Source: Medicago truncatula (Eukaryota > Streptophyta > Magnoliopsida > Fabales > Fabaceae). Taken from it: DNA of 64,000 bases. Below are positions 1-22,395 of the stretch, in pieces. The notes below the pieces were generated by a model. The model did no database searches and had not been told where the DNA came from. It worked only from the letters and a program-made list of their open reading frames with translations. The position numbers and the translations under genes are program-made. The first letter of the stretch is position 1. Each line of letters opens with the position of its first letter. The DNA is taken from assembly GCF_003473485.1 (NCBI RefSeq), contig NC_053043.1:1808001-1872000 (forward strand), in the 5' to 3' direction.

Positions 1-459
1 AACAAACTTTCTGTTGCTGCTCCTATCTTTGTCTCTCCACCAAGACAAAATTATTCAGCTCTCTTTCGTTCAGAATCAATTGATAAATTTTTTGCGGATC
101 CACCTTTCTATGATTCATCTGTTCCTTTGCAATCTGCATCTCCTTCTTTTAATGTCTTGACAGGAGCCTCTCTTCCTCCTTCAATGAATGAGCACCCTCC
201 TAAGAGGTCAAAAACTGAGAAAAACATTAGAAGGATTAGGAAAGATATTCTTAAAATGTTTGAATCTCTGCATGGTATTATGAATCATATTGTGTATGAT
301 TCCATGGAAAGGACATTGCTTAGGCAGTGGTATACAAGCCTTGCTGCAAAATGGGGTGTTGATGCGCCAATGGCAAATCCATTTCCTCCACCTCCTGCTA
401 TCCCTATGCCTGTTCCTTCAGCATCATCCTCATCAGATGCGTCTTCTCCATCATCTTGA
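1..459 (+). CDS. 3' end of a retrotransposon ORF (partial)
   Basis: The frame is open from base 1 to a TGA at 457-459, so this is the C-terminal part of a longer ORF whose start lies outside the window. The protein is hydrophilic. A Lys/Arg-rich stretch (around the KRSKTEKNIRRIRKD segment) is followed by a Pro-rich run and a Ser/Asp tail. It lies about 340 bp upstream of a polypurine tract and a copia-type LTR on the same strand, which is where Sirevirus-like elements may carry an extra ORF after pol. I do not recognise a catalytic domain. An extra or envelope-like ORF of such elements is possible but not shown. It is not a host gene. Confidence 0.55.
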   Translation, partial: NKLSVAAPIFVSPPRQNYSALFRSESIDKFFADPPFYDSSVPLQSASPSFNVLTGASLPPSMNEHPPKRSKTEKNIRRIRKDILKMFESLHGIMNHIVYDSMERTLLRQWYTSLAAKWGVDAPMANPFPPPPAIPMPVPSASSSSDASSPSS

Positions 460-807
460 TTTTCTGATGCATTCCCTCCTTTTTTATGTGACAAAGGGGG
501 AGAAATATAATAGAAGTACTTTTGTTATGAACTTATATATTTTGTCTTTATGCTATTTTGCTATCTTATGTTACTTTGATATTTGAATCATATATGAACT
601 TGAAAAATGTATCATGATCTCTATAAATGAATGAAATTATATTCTGGTTCATTATTGCATATATTCTCAAATTAAAAAGATCTTGGATGCTAAAATTGAG
701 GGGGAGTTATTGATAAAATTATTTCACAATATTATCAAAATCTCAATTTCTAATATCAAAATTAAAAACAAATTATAAATGTTTGTCATCATCAAAAAGG
801 GGGAGAT
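460..807 (+). mobile_element. 3' non-coding part of the retrotransposon, with polypurine tract
   Basis: This is AT-rich sequence without an ORF. Two G-rich tracts are present, near 697 and at about 795-806 (AAAAAGGGGGAGA). The second directly precedes a TGTTGAG LTR start and is the likely plus-strand primer site. Confidence 0.7.
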
Positions 808-910
808 TGTTGAGACCAAAATCCTTTATTTGATGTTTTAAAGATCACAAACATTCTATGGTTTTTAACTTGTTATCTACTAATATGTTTTGTGAGAAAT
901 GTTTCATGAA

Positions 911-1278
911 GAATGTTCTTGTTAAAGAGAAGAACATTCTAAGCTTATAAATAATCTCATCAAAGCAAAAGAGCAAAAAGACACACATATACTTTCTGCT
1001 ACATCATTGAAAGGAAGAATACAATATTCCCTTTGTCTCACCAAAAGAGGATAAAAAGCTTCTGCAACAAAAGGAATATTCAAAGGCTCACGTGAGTCTT
1101 AGAAGAAAGAAGAAAAAATCTAAACTTACACATGAAGAACGTTCTCAAGAATGGTCTGGTAAAGGTACAACAAGATAAGGATGTCATCCTAATGCCACCA
1201 TATCACAGCTGGCCTACAGTCACGCGTATATACTCTTTCCCAAACAGCTGGAACTCAAAGAATGTCTGAAGAACATTC
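911..1278 (+). promoter_or_regulatory. four heat-shock-element-like palindromes in the LTR
   Basis: Perfect GAAnnTTC palindromes occur at 911-918, 932-939, 1137-1144 and 1271-1278, each preceded by AGA or GAA. This is the core of the plant heat-shock element. About 0.4 occurrences would be expected by chance in 1.6 kb. Function is inferred, not shown. Confidence 0.4.
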
Positions 1279-1968
1279 TGCAACTCACAAAGGTTTCCTT
1301 TTTGTGTATCCTTGCGCGCCAAGCTACAAAAACACAAGCACATGGGCTGTTTTTGGAAAGGACAACACAGCTGTATTTTTCTGTCAAGCTTCAAAGACAA
1401 AGGCCTCTATAAATACAAGCACATAGCAAGGCAAATTCTTAAGAGCTTACAAACAAGATTATCATACTCTCTCAAAGCAAAATCAAATCTCTCTCACGTG
1501 AATATCAATCAGAATATTCACAAGCTCTTCAACTCAAACAAACAAACTTCTACTCTTGCACTAGATTTGGATCATAATCTTTTAAGTTTGTTTTATCATA
1601 ATCTCAAACAAGTGTTGAGAAAATAGGATCCACAACATAAACTCTCTTACAAACACAAAGTGTATTTAGATCTCAAGTCTATTGGGCTTAATAGTTTGAG
1701 ATAGAACTTTTCTTGTGTGATCAAGAATCGTAGAAGCCTGCTGAGGTTGATAATACAGAGTGTAACGGACTGATCTGGTGTGATCAACATATTATAGTGC
1801 TATTCAGAAGTTTCTGATAGCAGGATACTATAGTGGATAATCTCACACGTAGTGTGGGGACTGGACGTAGCCGGTTAGGCGAACCAGGATAAATTCTCTT
1901 GTGTTCTCTCTTCTCTCATCTCTTAATTTCTGGCCGTCACATATAACCTATAACTAACTTTATTAATT

Positions 1969-2265
1969 ATCCAGAGTGCTCTGGTCCATAAACTAAAACT
2001 AAATAATTAACCTACTACTTAATAATTATCCAGAACTTTCTGGTCCTATTTATTTTATTCTTAATATCTCCAGAGTTCTCTGGTCCTTTATCGCTTTATT
2101 TATTTCAGTTATATATATCCAGAGTTTTCTGGTCCTTTACTGCTTTATTTATTTCAGTACTATATCCAGAGTTTTCTGGTCCTTTACTGCTTTATTTATT
2201 TCAGTATTTTATTCCAGAATTTTCTGGTCCTTTTATTTACTTTATTATCCAGAGTTCTCTGATCC
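1969..2265 (+). repeat. tandem repeat with CCAGAnnnnTCTGG palindromes
   Basis: Seven copies of a 14 bp palindrome of the type CCAGA-N4-TCTGG (the last one ends TCTGA) start near 1971, 2030, 2070, 2120, 2166, 2214 and 2250. They are separated by related AT-rich spacers of about 20-45 bp, several containing CTTTATTTATTTCAG. The array lies in the 3' part of the LTR. Confidence 0.8.
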
Positions 2266-2630
2266 TAATATTACAATATTTTATTATTACTCACGTAACA
2301 CTAACCAAGAATTTTTTCTTGAGCTTATATACTTATTTAAGTTTCAGGAATAAATTTAAAAAAAAAAAAAGGGTCACAATTCAAACCCCCCTTTCTTACG
2401 ATACTATGTAACAACTTAAGTGACGAACATCAAACCGTCCAATTTTATCAAATCAACGATAGTAGTATAAGAGTTGTAAAACGCACCAATTTTTCATATT
2501 ACTTACGAATTCTTAGTAAAAAAAAAAAAAAATATTTACGAATTTTAAAATTGGTTCTTTTGTGAACAACTAAAACTAAAATTGCTGCTACTGCTACTAG
2601 GAACACAACCCTAGTGGGTTCTGTCTGAAA

Positions 2631-5600
2631 ATGGTGAAAGAGATGCAGAGAGTTCTCGAGTTCTACAGTGGAATCGGCGGCATGGTATTATTAATTATTC
2701 ATCTTATCATTTCAATTTCTAAATTCAATAATTGATAATATTTGTGTTTTTATTTTTATTTTTATGATGATTCAGAGATACTCTTTGATGAAAGCACAAG
2801 TAAACGCGGAAGTAATTGAAGCATTTGAAATTAATAACATTGCTAATGATGTTTATCAACACAACTTTTCTCATCGTCCTTACCAGGTTTTTGCATGCTT
2901 ATAACCACTTATCAATAATCTATAAGCTATCCTGCAGAACATATGAAAATAAGCTTATGAACATGTCATAAGCTGTTTTCATAAGTTCTCCCAAACAATA
3001 TCACAAGTGCTTATGCCACTGCTTTCTGCTCAATTAAATGCACAATTTGTAGTTCCTTTTTTATTTTGTATGCGTTGATTGATTCATTCATTCTATGGAA
3101 CTTTGAATCCCCTTTAACTTTTAAGCTATTTTGGATGTTTATTTCTAGCTTTCTACATGTTCCAAAAATATGGATTTTATCATGTTTTACTCTTAGGCTT
3201 TGTTTGGGAGTTTTAGAGAATATGATAGATAAATTAACGCTTAGGATTAATATATATTTAATTTCACCAATACTATAACAACATAGATTGAATTTAAGGA
3301 ATTCATATAAACCCTCTTTTAAACTACATTAATTTTGAACAACTTTGAGCATGTTTGTTGTAAATTCTGTGGTTTCAAATGGGGTTTCATTTTAAAAGTA
3401 ACATTTTTATCACTATTTTGTCATAATATTTATCTTGGTGTACAGAATTGGCATCATTAATCCTGAAAGGTTACAGTAATGTAAACCTTAATTGGCCGAG
3501 TCTAAGCAAATGTTTATTTTCTTTTATATTACGTTATATTTCCCATTGCATTAGTTAGTAGTGAATTAAAGAGGAATTTTATTTTCAGCCAGGAAGCATC
3601 ACATCCTGCCCATTTTTCCTTTAACAATATTTAGCCACAATTATCAACCCTACATATATTGTCAGCCAGGAATTTTATGTCAGATTACATGTCATAAACT
3701 ACGTCAATTCTATTTCTTGGAAATGTTTGATCTACCTGATTTGGATATTTTTTTTTTTGGCTGACTTAGGGAAATATTCAATGTTTAACTGCTACTGATC
3801 TAGACAAATATGGTGCCGATGCATGGCTCCTTTCCCCTCCCTGCCAACCTTACACGCGACAAGGTGAATTTTCTTCTTCTATTATAACTGATTTATTTCA
3901 TTCTGTAAGAAAAATGTTGCTCAATAATTTTGTGTTAGGTCTTCAGAAGGACACTGGTGATGCACGGGCATTTTCTTTTCTTCAGATTCTTGAGCTCATC
4001 CCATTCTTATTGCAGCCTCCAAGTATGTTATTTGTGGAAAATGTTGTCGGATTTGAGGTTTGTCTTCTTCAATTCAACATGTTAACTAAGACTCTAAATA
4101 AGTTTCATTAATGGTTTCTTCCATTCATTAATTCTTTTTTGTCCGTTCTGGCTACAGACATCTGATACACATGCAAAACTGATTGAAATCCTGGAAAAAA
4201 CAAATTTTATCACACAGGAGTTCATTCTGAGCCCTTTACAGTTTGGAATCCCATATTCTAGGCCTCGTTATTTTTGTCTGGTGAGTATTCTTTAGCCTTA
4301 GAATGTTATTTTACTCGGAAGTGTAAACTAGTTCTTCAAAAGACTTGGGATATAGTTTATAACATGAAAGAATCAGTTGGTGTCAGGCAATATGCTTTGG
4401 GACATGTTCATATAGTTGTAATCCTGTTTTTTTTTTTTGCTGCTGGGTCTTTAATTGCTCTTTAGTCTCGTGAGAAAAGTTATTGTTAGTAACTTGATTT
4501 GCAAGTTGTGTTAATAAAGGCTTATTTTACATTTTACTGATAGTGAGGGCAAAATCAGATTTAGTTATTCTAATATCTTTACCTAGGATTCTTTCTAGTT
4601 GAATCTGTAAACCTTTTGGCTTAGTTTGTGATATTGACCTGAACATGTTTGTTTTCAGGCTAAGAGGAAACCGTCATCTTTTCTAAATGGTTGTTTGAAC
4701 CGTCAGCTAATTCAATCTCCAAGACCATTATTTGAGCATTTTAATACAGCTCCAAAGGAAGATGATTTATCACTAGAGGACAGTCAAAATTTGTTGCAGT
4801 CATGTCAACCTATTGAGAAATTTCTCGTATTGAAGAATCCTAACAGCGATACAAATGTTGAATCTGCGGCTTCAACGACCAGTCTGTCTAATGACACTTC
4901 TAGAACTTCAGGGACAGATAATGATCATGAATATGACACTTTAGACAAGTATTATGTTCACCCAAGCCTGTTAGAAAGGTGGGGGAGTGCTATGGGTATC
5001 CTTTCCCCATTAATTGGTTTTGAGCATATTTAAATCATTATGCTATAACTTACAATCCTATTTTTTCCCAAGAACAAAATAATGCTTCAATAATATTCTC
5101 TCTTGAATCCTGTTTCCTTAAACGAGCTTAGATGTTGTCTATCCTGATTCAAAGCGCTGCTGCTGTTTCACGAAAAGTTATTACAGATATGTGAAGGGAA
5201 CTGGCTCCCTTTTGGCTACTGTTCAGGTTAGGAATTCTTAATAGAAGCCTTTCTTGACCATATGGTTTGATGTATTCACATATGACATATTACTCGCATG
5301 CTATTCTGTACATAATAATCCTTGACATCTTATGCTTGGTAGCTTTTCACAGTTGTGACTTTGAAAGGATAAATGACTACCTGTTTGAGTGTTAAAAGTT
5401 TCTTTATATTTAAAATATGCAGTTTTCAATATCAATTCAGATATAATGCTATTATTTAAAGGGTTAAATATGTTTTTGGTCCCTACATTTTACGCGATTT
5501 TGAGAATAGTCCCTACATTTCAATAAATGTTTTTAAAATCCCTACATTTTTCTTTCGTTGGTGCAATTGGTCCCTGCCTTCAGTGTCATATTGATGAAAC

Positions 5601-6745
5601 ACAAGCCATCATAACAAGTTCAAACCCACCCCACCAAATCTCCACCACAACACCTTCCACACCCGCAACAGCAAACACTTTCAACGATAACATCATCGCT
5701 TTCGGCCTCCAAATCTTTCCATCTAAACCAACATATTTCACTGGAAATGTCACGAACACCGGCGATCCGCATCTACGACGTTGCGGAGAAAGACCGTGGT
5801 GAAGTTCCCCGCCGTTTTCCGGCGAGATTGAACCACCAACATTGACATCACGTTAGAAATTTGACAACAGGGACTATTTACGCTAACGGAGGAAAAATGT
5901 AGGGATTTTAAAAACATTTATTGAAATGTAGGGACTATTCTCAAAATCGCGTAAAATGTAGGGACCAAAAACATATTTAACCCTTATTTAAACCACCATG
6001 TAGCTTCATTTTTTTTTTTTGGGGGGTGGGGGAGTGGGTGGGTTCTGTTTGGAAAGAAAGTTCCAATTCCAATAAAAGCTTAACAACTATTCATAGCTTT
6101 TTAAAATAAATTTTAAATAAATTGTTTCGTAGCGATTCTTATAATTTTGGAAGTATGGAACTTGTTCATTCTTTGCTATCCTCAATGACTCAATCTGAAT
6201 CTGCAGCCAGTGAAGAGGGACAAAACATCACTCAAGGAGCAGTGTCTTAGATACTTTACACCGAGAGAGGTGAGTGGATTTTCTTCATTCTCAGGGATAT
6301 CATGCATTCTTGCATGTCTGTGTCTAATATTGTGTTTAAATCCTTTCACATGAATGCATGTGTCAATATAATATTTTTTTTGAACAAGTGTGTCAATATA
6401 ATATTGTTTTGATTTCAAGCTCTATTACTAATTTAAAAGGTATTTGTCATCCTGTAACTAGGTTGCAAACCTACATTCTTTTCCTGAAGATTTCGAGTTT
6501 CCAGAACACATTAGTCTCAAACAACGGTATGGCATTTTACTGGCTTAAACAATACTTATGCATTCTCTGCTTTTCATGATTAGTTAGTCAGTCTGCTGAC
6601 TGCTGAGTTATGTTGGCATTTGTACATTTATTTTGCTTATTGTTATTAAGAGTCTTCGTTCTTATACAGGTATGCATTGCTAGGAAACAGTTTAAGCATA
6701 GCTGTTGTTGCTTCCTTACTTCAGTATCTTTTCACCGAAGCTTAG
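2631..6745 (+). CDS. DNMT2: DNMT2 tRNA (cytosine-5)-methyltransferase
   Basis: This enzyme methylates C38 of tRNA-Asp and related tRNAs using S-adenosylmethionine. Exons: 2631-2684, 2776-2886, 3770-3863, 3939-4057, 4158-4280, 4659-4995, 5132-5226, 6207-6269, 6462-6526, 6670-6745. They join in phase into 378 aa, close to the usual length of about 380. Motif I FYSGIGGM is at residues 11-18. Motif IV is PPCQP with catalytic Cys80. Motif VI ENV is at 120-122. The [15 protein letters not shown] block is the hallmark of the Dnmt2 family, and GNSLSIAV is near the C-terminus. No targeting peptide or long N-terminal extension is present, unlike MET1 or CMT enzymes. Intron 7 (5227-6206) carries a Mutator-like insertion. 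The upstream region is cut short by an LTR retrotransposon. All motifs look intact. Confidence 0.95.
2910..3015 (+). repeat. dispersed CATAAGCTGTTTTCATAAG repeat
   Basis: An AT-rich block in DNMT2 intron 2 contains CATAAGCTGTTTTCATAAGC and 'cccaaacaa...cacaagtgcttatg'. Similar blocks occur at about 11865-11990 in MCM9 intron 2 and about 31200-31410 in DiT1 intron 2, with a looser match near 38190-38290. This is a dispersed non-autonomous repeat whose ends I cannot define. Confidence 0.5.
5461..5983 (+). mobile_element. Pack-MULE in DNMT2 intron 7
   Basis: The element is 523 bp. Its terminal inverted repeats of about 90 bp start GGGTTAAATATGTTTTTGG and end with the reverse complement. It is flanked by a perfect 9 bp target-site duplication TTATTTAAA (5452-5460 and 5984-5992). 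A 9 bp duplication with long TIRs is the signature of Mutator-like elements. The interior carries a captured gene fragment (see 5583-5838). It is far too short to encode a transposase, so it is non-autonomous. Confidence 0.88.
5583..5838 (-). pseudogene. captured beta-amylase fragment inside the Pack-MULE
   Basis: Read on the minus strand, one continuous frame from about 5838 down to a stop near 5590 contains GELHHGL, then [19 protein letters not shown], then [13 protein letters not shown]. This order (G-PV-VTLP, K-R-KAM, AGVEGV, WWG) is the N-terminal part of the glycoside hydrolase family 14 beta-amylase barrel. Only about 80 codons are present and the active-site region is missing, so it is not a working enzyme. 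The sequence is GC-richer than the surrounding intron, as expected for captured exon sequence. The family call rests on these motifs and no search was run. Confidence 0.72.
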
Positions 6746-8355
6746 TGATTTTTCAATCGCAATATTTACTCAACAGAAGCAGAAAGTTTCTACCCGTGCG
6801 TATCATGCAACGATAGTGAGATCATGTAACACTGTGCCCGTAAGTTGTTATTTCAAACATGGCAGTCAAACCCTTGCACGAGTTTGAATGTTTTCACTGC
6901 AAAATTTTGTAACCATTCTTTTTCAAATTGATTAATAGGCGAGTGCATGAAAAATGTAATTTAAAGTTTGTAACAGGTGAGTGTGAGAAAAATGTAATTT
7001 GAAGTTTGATGTATTGATGAGTACACTAGCATTCTGATAATTTATAATGCACAATTGAAGGTAAAAGAAAAGTGATTTACTTTTTAGAACTAAGATGCCC
7101 CTCTTTATATGTTGAGTAAAATTAAGTTGGACACCAACCAGAAATAGAGAAAGATATTGGCTTAACGTTGAAACAGCGATTCTGAGTAATTCATGTAGCA
7201 GTTGGCCTCATTCCCACTACCTTTCATTATGGGTGAATAATGCTGCGCACTTCTTCATACAAGGGTAAATTTATTCACAAGTGATTCGTGAAAATGTGTT
7301 TGCTATAAATAACAACGCTGAAATGTATTTTGTATCTTTTTTGTTTTTTGTTTTTGTGGTGGCCGGAGTTTGAACCCCATACCTTATGCTTTGTCCATAC
7401 CAACTGAGCTATGTTCACGAGGACAATGTATTTTGTATCTATGGTATTGGATAGTTTTCATTAGTATATATTTTTGGTTTTTTTCAAAAACTATGTATGT
7501 CGTCATGATGGTTTTACTACTATCAGTTTAAAATGTTCTCAAGTCTAACTTTGTTAAATTGTGAATTAAGTTTCTATATTTTAACAATTTACTGTCAGTT
7601 TAGTTCTTATAACTAATTACTACTATCAATTTAGTCTGCAATCCCTGAAAAAAAAAATCAATTTAGTATGCAATATTACTATCGGATTTGGACAGGAAAC
7701 TGTTCGAGAACAAGTGTAAGATCAACAGCATAATCTCTTATTAATCAATAATTAAACCTCATTATTGCTGAATTTATTGTAATTATAATGCCATTACCAA
7801 TCACTATTATTGTAAATATTACTAGTTCGTATTAAATATTAATGATGTTACAATTCTGATATGATTTGCAAACGGGATCAGCACTATTGTAGCCGTGATA
7901 CCCACATCTGCACACTTATATATCGACTATAAAAGAATGACTCCACACGGTCAAAGACTATACCCATCCAAAAATGTATTATATGTAAAATGTAAAATTG
8001 ATCATTCTAAGCTAATTTATTTATAAAAAAAAAATAAAAAATAAAGTATATTATCTAAATTACTCTATAATTCTATTCATCATTCCAAATAATGAGTTAC
8101 TTTTGTTCATAGTTCATTACCTTACGGCGCAATAACTAATAGTAATAGATTTGTTCAAGTTGTAAAAGACTTGAACCCCTTAAGCAAATGGTCAAAGATT
8201 TGATCCTCCAACTCTTATATATGAGAAAATTTGGTTGAGAGAAAATAACTCACCTTATGTGTCTCACATGTTCCCGACAAAGACCAGATGTGGATTCGAG
8301 TCTAGTTCTTTAAATCTATTAGGAATTAGTCTATGGAGTTGCAGAGATACCGATT

Positions 8356-8359
<4 letters not shown>
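6746..8359. other. DNMT2 3' flank, non-coding
   Basis: AT-rich sequence with short direct repeats near 6940-7000 (an 'aggYgagtgYgaRaaaaatgtaattt' type motif twice). It holds one SINE fragment (7356-7425) and runs into a TA microsatellite. I see no gene. Confidence 0.6.
7356..7425 (-). mobile_element. tRNA-derived SINE fragment
   Basis: On the minus strand it reads CGTGAACATAGCTCAGTTGG (A box), followed about 30 bp later by GGGGTTCAAACTCC (B box). It belongs to the same family as the copies at 37808, 46039 and 63024. Confidence 0.65.

Positions 8360-8427
<68 letters not shown>
8360..8427. repeat. (TA)n microsatellite
   Basis: An uninterrupted TA dinucleotide tract of about 68 bp. Confidence 0.98.
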
Positions 8428-8429
<2 letters not shown>

Positions 8430-8587
8430 CTAAAAAACCTTATTAATATAAGATATATAACACCATATCAATGAAAAACAATGAACGGTCACGACAGAGT
8501 AGTGAAAATAAAATTGTAGTGCATAAGTTTAACTAAATAAAAAAGAAAATGCAATCAACTCCATCGAAAAATTTCATCTCTACATAA

Positions 8588-8944
8588 TCAAAGGCAGCGG
8601 CTTCGAATATATTTTACAAATAGAAACAAGAGAAAGACCATTACCACAATTATCAACAAACATAAAATACTTAAATAGATTGCCAAGAAAATCTGAATGC
8701 CATGTATAAATGGTAACACACTTTGTTGGTCATCAGCTGGTTGTTGTGGATGATCAGATGGTGAAGGAGAAGCTGCTGATGGTTCAAGAGGAGAACTTCC
8801 GGTGGACGGTGAATCCGCCGTTGATCGATAGACGACTGATAATGTCTTCCTTGGCAATGAAGGTGGAGATTGAGTCATTGTAGTAGTGCACAATAACAAT
8901 GCAGACACAATCATTAAATCAAGGTTTAAGTTGAAGAGAGCCAT
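8588..8944 (-). CDS. small arabinogalactan-type protein with C-terminal membrane segment
   Basis: Single exon, 118 aa from the ATG at 8944. An in-frame ATG at 9037 exists, but only the 8944 start gives a clean signal peptide (MALFNLNLDLMIVSALLLCT...). After the predicted cleavage near TQSPP comes a Pro/Ser/Ala-rich stretch with SP dipeptides (PSP, SPLEP, ASPSPS) that could carry Hyp-linked arabinogalactan. The C-terminus is a long hydrophobic segment (about 30 residues) ending in a basic tail KYIRSRCL. That suggests a transmembrane anchor rather than the short hydrophobic end of a GPI signal. Its signal peptide resembles that of the protein at 55327-55623 (LMIVSALLL versus LMIVTALLL), so the two are probably paralogues. 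Whether it is expressed cannot be judged here. Confidence 0.65.
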   Translation of the reverse strand: MALFNLNLDLMIVSALLLCTTTMTQSPPSLPRKTLSVVYRSTADSPSTGSSPLEPSAASPSPSDHPQQPADDQQSVLPFIHGIQIFLAIYLSILCLLIIVVMVFLLFLFVKYIRSRCL

Positions 8945-11509
8945 TAGTGTATTATAATTTCTTGAGATCTCTTCAAAATACAAATAGAGAAAAATAGTGA
9001 TACAATGTTTGTTTGTAAAATGTGTGAGAAGAATCAAGCATTATACCTCTAAAAAAAAAAGAAGCAACCATTATAGGCGTGAATTGTGAAGTGATATATT
9101 TAATTTCCTAATATAAGTTCAGGGTGACAGGATGCATCATACTCACAATGAAATTTTTCTTTAATATTTAAAAATTTAAAAGAGAAATGTATTTGCTTAA
9201 CAAGTCTCGATGAGCATGATGCATCAAAAAAGTCTCGATGAGTACACAAAAAAAGTCTCATGAATAGGATTTTGTGGTAATGGTCACATAATTGCTTTTC
9301 TCCATATTCTCTCCAATTGAATTTTGAATCAAATGAAATTTTTATTTAAATAGGGATGCATCTAATACGACCTCTAAAAAATGATCTTAAGGTGCATACT
9401 TATCTTTTTTCGTGAAAAATAAATTTTATAATAACAAAAGTAAGATTTTAATAAAATTTACTAAAAAAATAGTACGGTCCATCTTTGAACTGGGTCAATA
9501 TTAAAGAACCCTTAAAAAAAGTAAATTAAAATATTAATATTAATATTTAGAGTAAAATTGATTTGATTTTTAGATTCTTTTGATTCCATAGGTTTTAAGG
9601 TATGAGGGAGTAGAATAGATGAGTTGGCCAATGAATTAAAAGAGGATTGGGCTAATTGGGAGGGAAATATGTGTAATAAAGATGATAGATGAAAAAAGAT
9701 TGTGATGGTAGAAAAATAAAAAGGAAAGTCTATCTATTATGAGGTGTTTTACGAAGGAAGGTTTTGATGTGGGTGTTAATTCTCATTTAGAGAAAGCTTT
9801 AATTGTGGAACTAATTTTGGAACGTGTTGATGTTGTGGAACCAACCACTTCTTTTAAAATTACCTGGGATTCTTACTATTATATTTTCTGGAAAACTTGT
9901 TCCTTTGAATAGTGTTTTAGTCCGAGAAACAAACACCCTCAAATATTTTAAAAAATAAAAAATAAAATAAGTGTCAATTATTACGGTAGATGAATTTATA
10001 GTGTGTCTGATTTGTGTTCAATGTGTGTCAATGAATTTATCGCAACACTTTATCTAAATTGTAAGGCATGTATGAGTAATCTCAAGGTTGTATGGGAAGG
10101 AAAGTACATGATTCATAAGTGGATACAATTGAGTTGAATAAAATCAATTATAGACGAGATTATAAAATGATTATATATATAAGCTAAATTCATTAAAAGA
10201 AAAAACATTTTGTAAAAAATAAATAAATAAAAGAAAAAACATTTGGACTATTTTATCATGTTAATAAACTAATTAATTTTTGGTTTCTATAATTTTAACC
10301 ACCCTATAATATGACAAACGTTTAACACTATCCATAACCTCTAAAATATTTTTTAGACGTGTCGTCTAACTGTTAATTTTTAGAATCACGGGAGATTGAC
10401 GATCTTTTTATAAAGTTCTCAGCGACCAAAAAATATATAGTGCAACCATTGATATATTTACTTATAAAGTTATCTATGATATTACTTGTGTAAAATGCAA
10501 TAATTAAGAGACCTTTCTTTGCTAGAATATTATAAAAATGGAATGTGAGATTGCATGAGATGAATCGCGAAATTATGGATGCATTCTAACAAATCTCACA
10601 CGTGTGTGTGTATATAGCCTACACTGTCCAAAACTCATGGATTTGTCTCTATCTATCGTTGGTGTGTCACGACCTAGTTATTTTAAGCATAGAGGTCGTT
10701 ATGTACATGTACCTGGTGTTGAGAAGTTTGGTTAGCATGTAGTCTCTAGTAGAGAGTTGGTCTTGAGGATGGCCCCGAGTTGTTGTGGTTGGTATCTCCC
10801 TCTCAATGGGTGTTGTGTCCATTAAGGAGAGGACACCCATCTTGGTGGATTATGTGGAAAAGACAATAGAATCTCTTAACTTATTTGCTCTGAGGTGGAT
10901 GCATCAGTGTGGATCCCACCTTCTATGGTAGACTCAGTGTCTGCTAGCTCTAGTTCGAGTGGACTTAAAGTGAGCAATTGTGATAGAAATAGACAAAATG
11001 TGAGTCATGTATTGTAAAAACAAAAGGAGAGTTAGGTATTTTGCATTTCTAAAATTAATGAAAATAGATTTTTGACAATTTCATTTTTTTTAACTTTAAA
11101 ATGAAAAGTTGATATTAGTAGTTTTTCAAAATCAATTTTTTTTATCTCTAAAAACACGAAAATTAAGTGCAGTAACAATGATTTTTATGATAATAAATAA
11201 ATGAAAACTAACTTTAAATTGTTTGATAAATTTTTATTTAAAAAAACAAAATCATATTTTTTAAACCCAAAACAAAGTCATCCTAAATTGAATTTACTAT
11301 TGAATGAAGACCTAATTTGGTTACTTACGATTTTCTCCCAACTCTATTGAATAGAAAACTAATTTATTTGGGTATAAATTTTTAAAAAATTAATTTAAAT
11401 ATATATTTTTTGTCAAAAACTGAACTGGACCACGAGATTATTATGAGTTGAGTAGAGAGAAACCGCGCCATAGATAGAAAGTGATTAATTTCTCTTCCCG
11501 CCCAAACCA
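8945..11509. other. intergenic, AT-rich
   Basis: No gene is recognisable. An approximately 330 bp block at about 10650-10985 has higher GC than its surroundings and lacks any long frame; it may be an old transposon remnant. A short (GT)n stretch is at about 10601-10612. Confidence 0.55.

Positions 11510-22395
<10,886 letters not shown>

Larger units (their letters stand above)
808..2413 (+). mobile_element. 3' LTR of a Ty1/copia (Sirevirus-like) retrotransposon
   Basis: The LTR begins TGTTGAGACC immediately after the polypurine tract. It contains the TGGGGACTGGACGTAGCC block and, near the end, the ATTCAAACCCCCC block, both of which I associate with LTRs of legume Sirevirus-like copia elements. 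The 3' end is placed at a CA near 2413 and is uncertain by several bases, because the 5' LTR and the first target-site copy lie outside the window. Length is about 1.6 kb. The LTR ends about 220 bp before the DNMT2 start codon, in the same orientation. Confidence 0.75.
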
